Assembly (NCBI GenBank): GCA_021817025.1
Contig: JAKAWF010000209.1
Location: 1-6,282, forward strand
DNA: 6,282 nucleotides
Origin: a bacterium
GTDB lineage: Bacteria; Chloroflexota; Dormibacteria; UBA8260; Bog-877
Direction of reading: 5' to 3'
The notes beneath the pieces are model-generated. The model ran no database searches, had not been told where the DNA came from, and saw only the letters and a program-made list of their open reading frames with translations. Numbering within the stretch: the first letter of the stretch is position 1; every line of letters starts with the position of its first letter. Shown here one piece after another: positions 5,928 to 6,282 of the stretch. Position numbers and translations under genes: made by a program.

Positions 5928-6282
5928 GAGCGGCAGGTCGCGTGATCAGGTGGGGACCGGTCGTCCTCCTGGGGATGATCCTGCTGGGCTTCGGGTCATG
6001 GTGGCTGACCGGAGGACGCTGGGACATCATGACCACCGCCTCGATGAGCCCCCGGCTGCCGGTCGGCACCCTGGTGCTCACCAGGCCGCTGAGCGGAGAG
6101 CCCCGGGTGGGTGAGATCGACGCCTTCACGCCTCCCGGGCAGAAAGTGACCTTCATGCACCAGATCGTGAGCGGCAACGGGGTCGACGGCTTTCACACCA
6201 AGGGCTACTTGGATGGCGATGACGACCCTTGGACCATCACCAAGGCCAATGTGCACGCGGTGGCGGTGGCATGGTTCCCGGG
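5924..6282 (+). CDS. SipW-type (ER-type) signal peptidase I, truncated by the window end
   Basis: The first 119 codons of a membrane-bound serine signal peptidase (family S26). Residues about 10-28 form one membrane segment (VVLLGMILLGFGSWWL). The catalytic Ser box follows directly: TASMSPRLPVGTLVL, with Ser40 as the likely nucleophile. The next box reads VTFMHQIV, with His79 where Bacillus-type peptidases have Lys. A Ser/His pair is the mark of ER-type enzymes such as SipW and archaeal Sec11. The box FHTKGYLDGDDDPWTI (from residue 90) holds the usual acidic residues (Asp99-101), and NVHAVAVAWFP begins the closing strand. The GTG start overlaps the upstream TGA (GTGA), so translation is probably coupled; GTG at 5942 is an alternative. 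Directly downstream of two proteins with SipW-like signals, it is very likely their processing enzyme. A possible C-terminal membrane segment and the stop lie outside the window. Confidence 0.85.
   Translation, partial: MRAAGRVIRWGPVVLLGMILLGFGSWWLTGGRWDIMTTASMSPRLPVGTLVLTRPLSGEPRVGEIDAFTPPGQKVTFMHQIVSGNGVDGFHTKGYLDGDDDPWTITKANVHAVAVAWFP

Overview
The window is GC-rich DNA with GTG and TTG starts, most likely from an actinobacterial or related high-GC lineage (Actinomycetota, or a neighbour such as Dormibacterota or Chloroflexota). I cannot place it more precisely. All supported genes are on the + strand.

Layout: (1) bases 1-134 hold the last 43 codons of a gene I do not recognise. (2) 232-1959 encodes a 575-residue helicase-associated protein whose C-terminal third resembles the XPB-type Helicase_C_3 domain. 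(3) 1960-2947 is about 990 bases without a convincing gene; it has several GC-rich hairpins and a compact dyad upstream of the next operon. (4) 2948-6282 is a tight three-gene operon for secreted surface or matrix proteins: a 305-residue TasA/camelysin-like protein, a 685-residue protein with two LamG-like domains, and the start of a SipW-type signal peptidase cut off by the window end. The gaps are 4 nt and then a GTGA start/stop overlap.

The likely logic is that the last gene encodes the dedicated (ER-type, Ser/His) signal peptidase that cleaves the unusual N-terminal signals of the two proteins before it. This matches the well-known tapA-sipW-tasA matrix-fibre operon of Bacillus in principle, but the gene order and cargo differ.

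The main discovery is that the two secreted proteins are paralogues built on one six-cysteine scaffold. The Cys spacings match almost exactly (15/42 then 15/9 residues against 14/40 then 17/9). Between Cys3 and Cys4 each carries a different insert: a beta-rich module of about 95 residues in the first, and about 460 residues with a tandem LamG pair in the second. This looks like a fibre-subunit scaffold that displays interchangeable domains, processed by a co-encoded peptidase. Both mature proteins are almost devoid of Lys and Arg.
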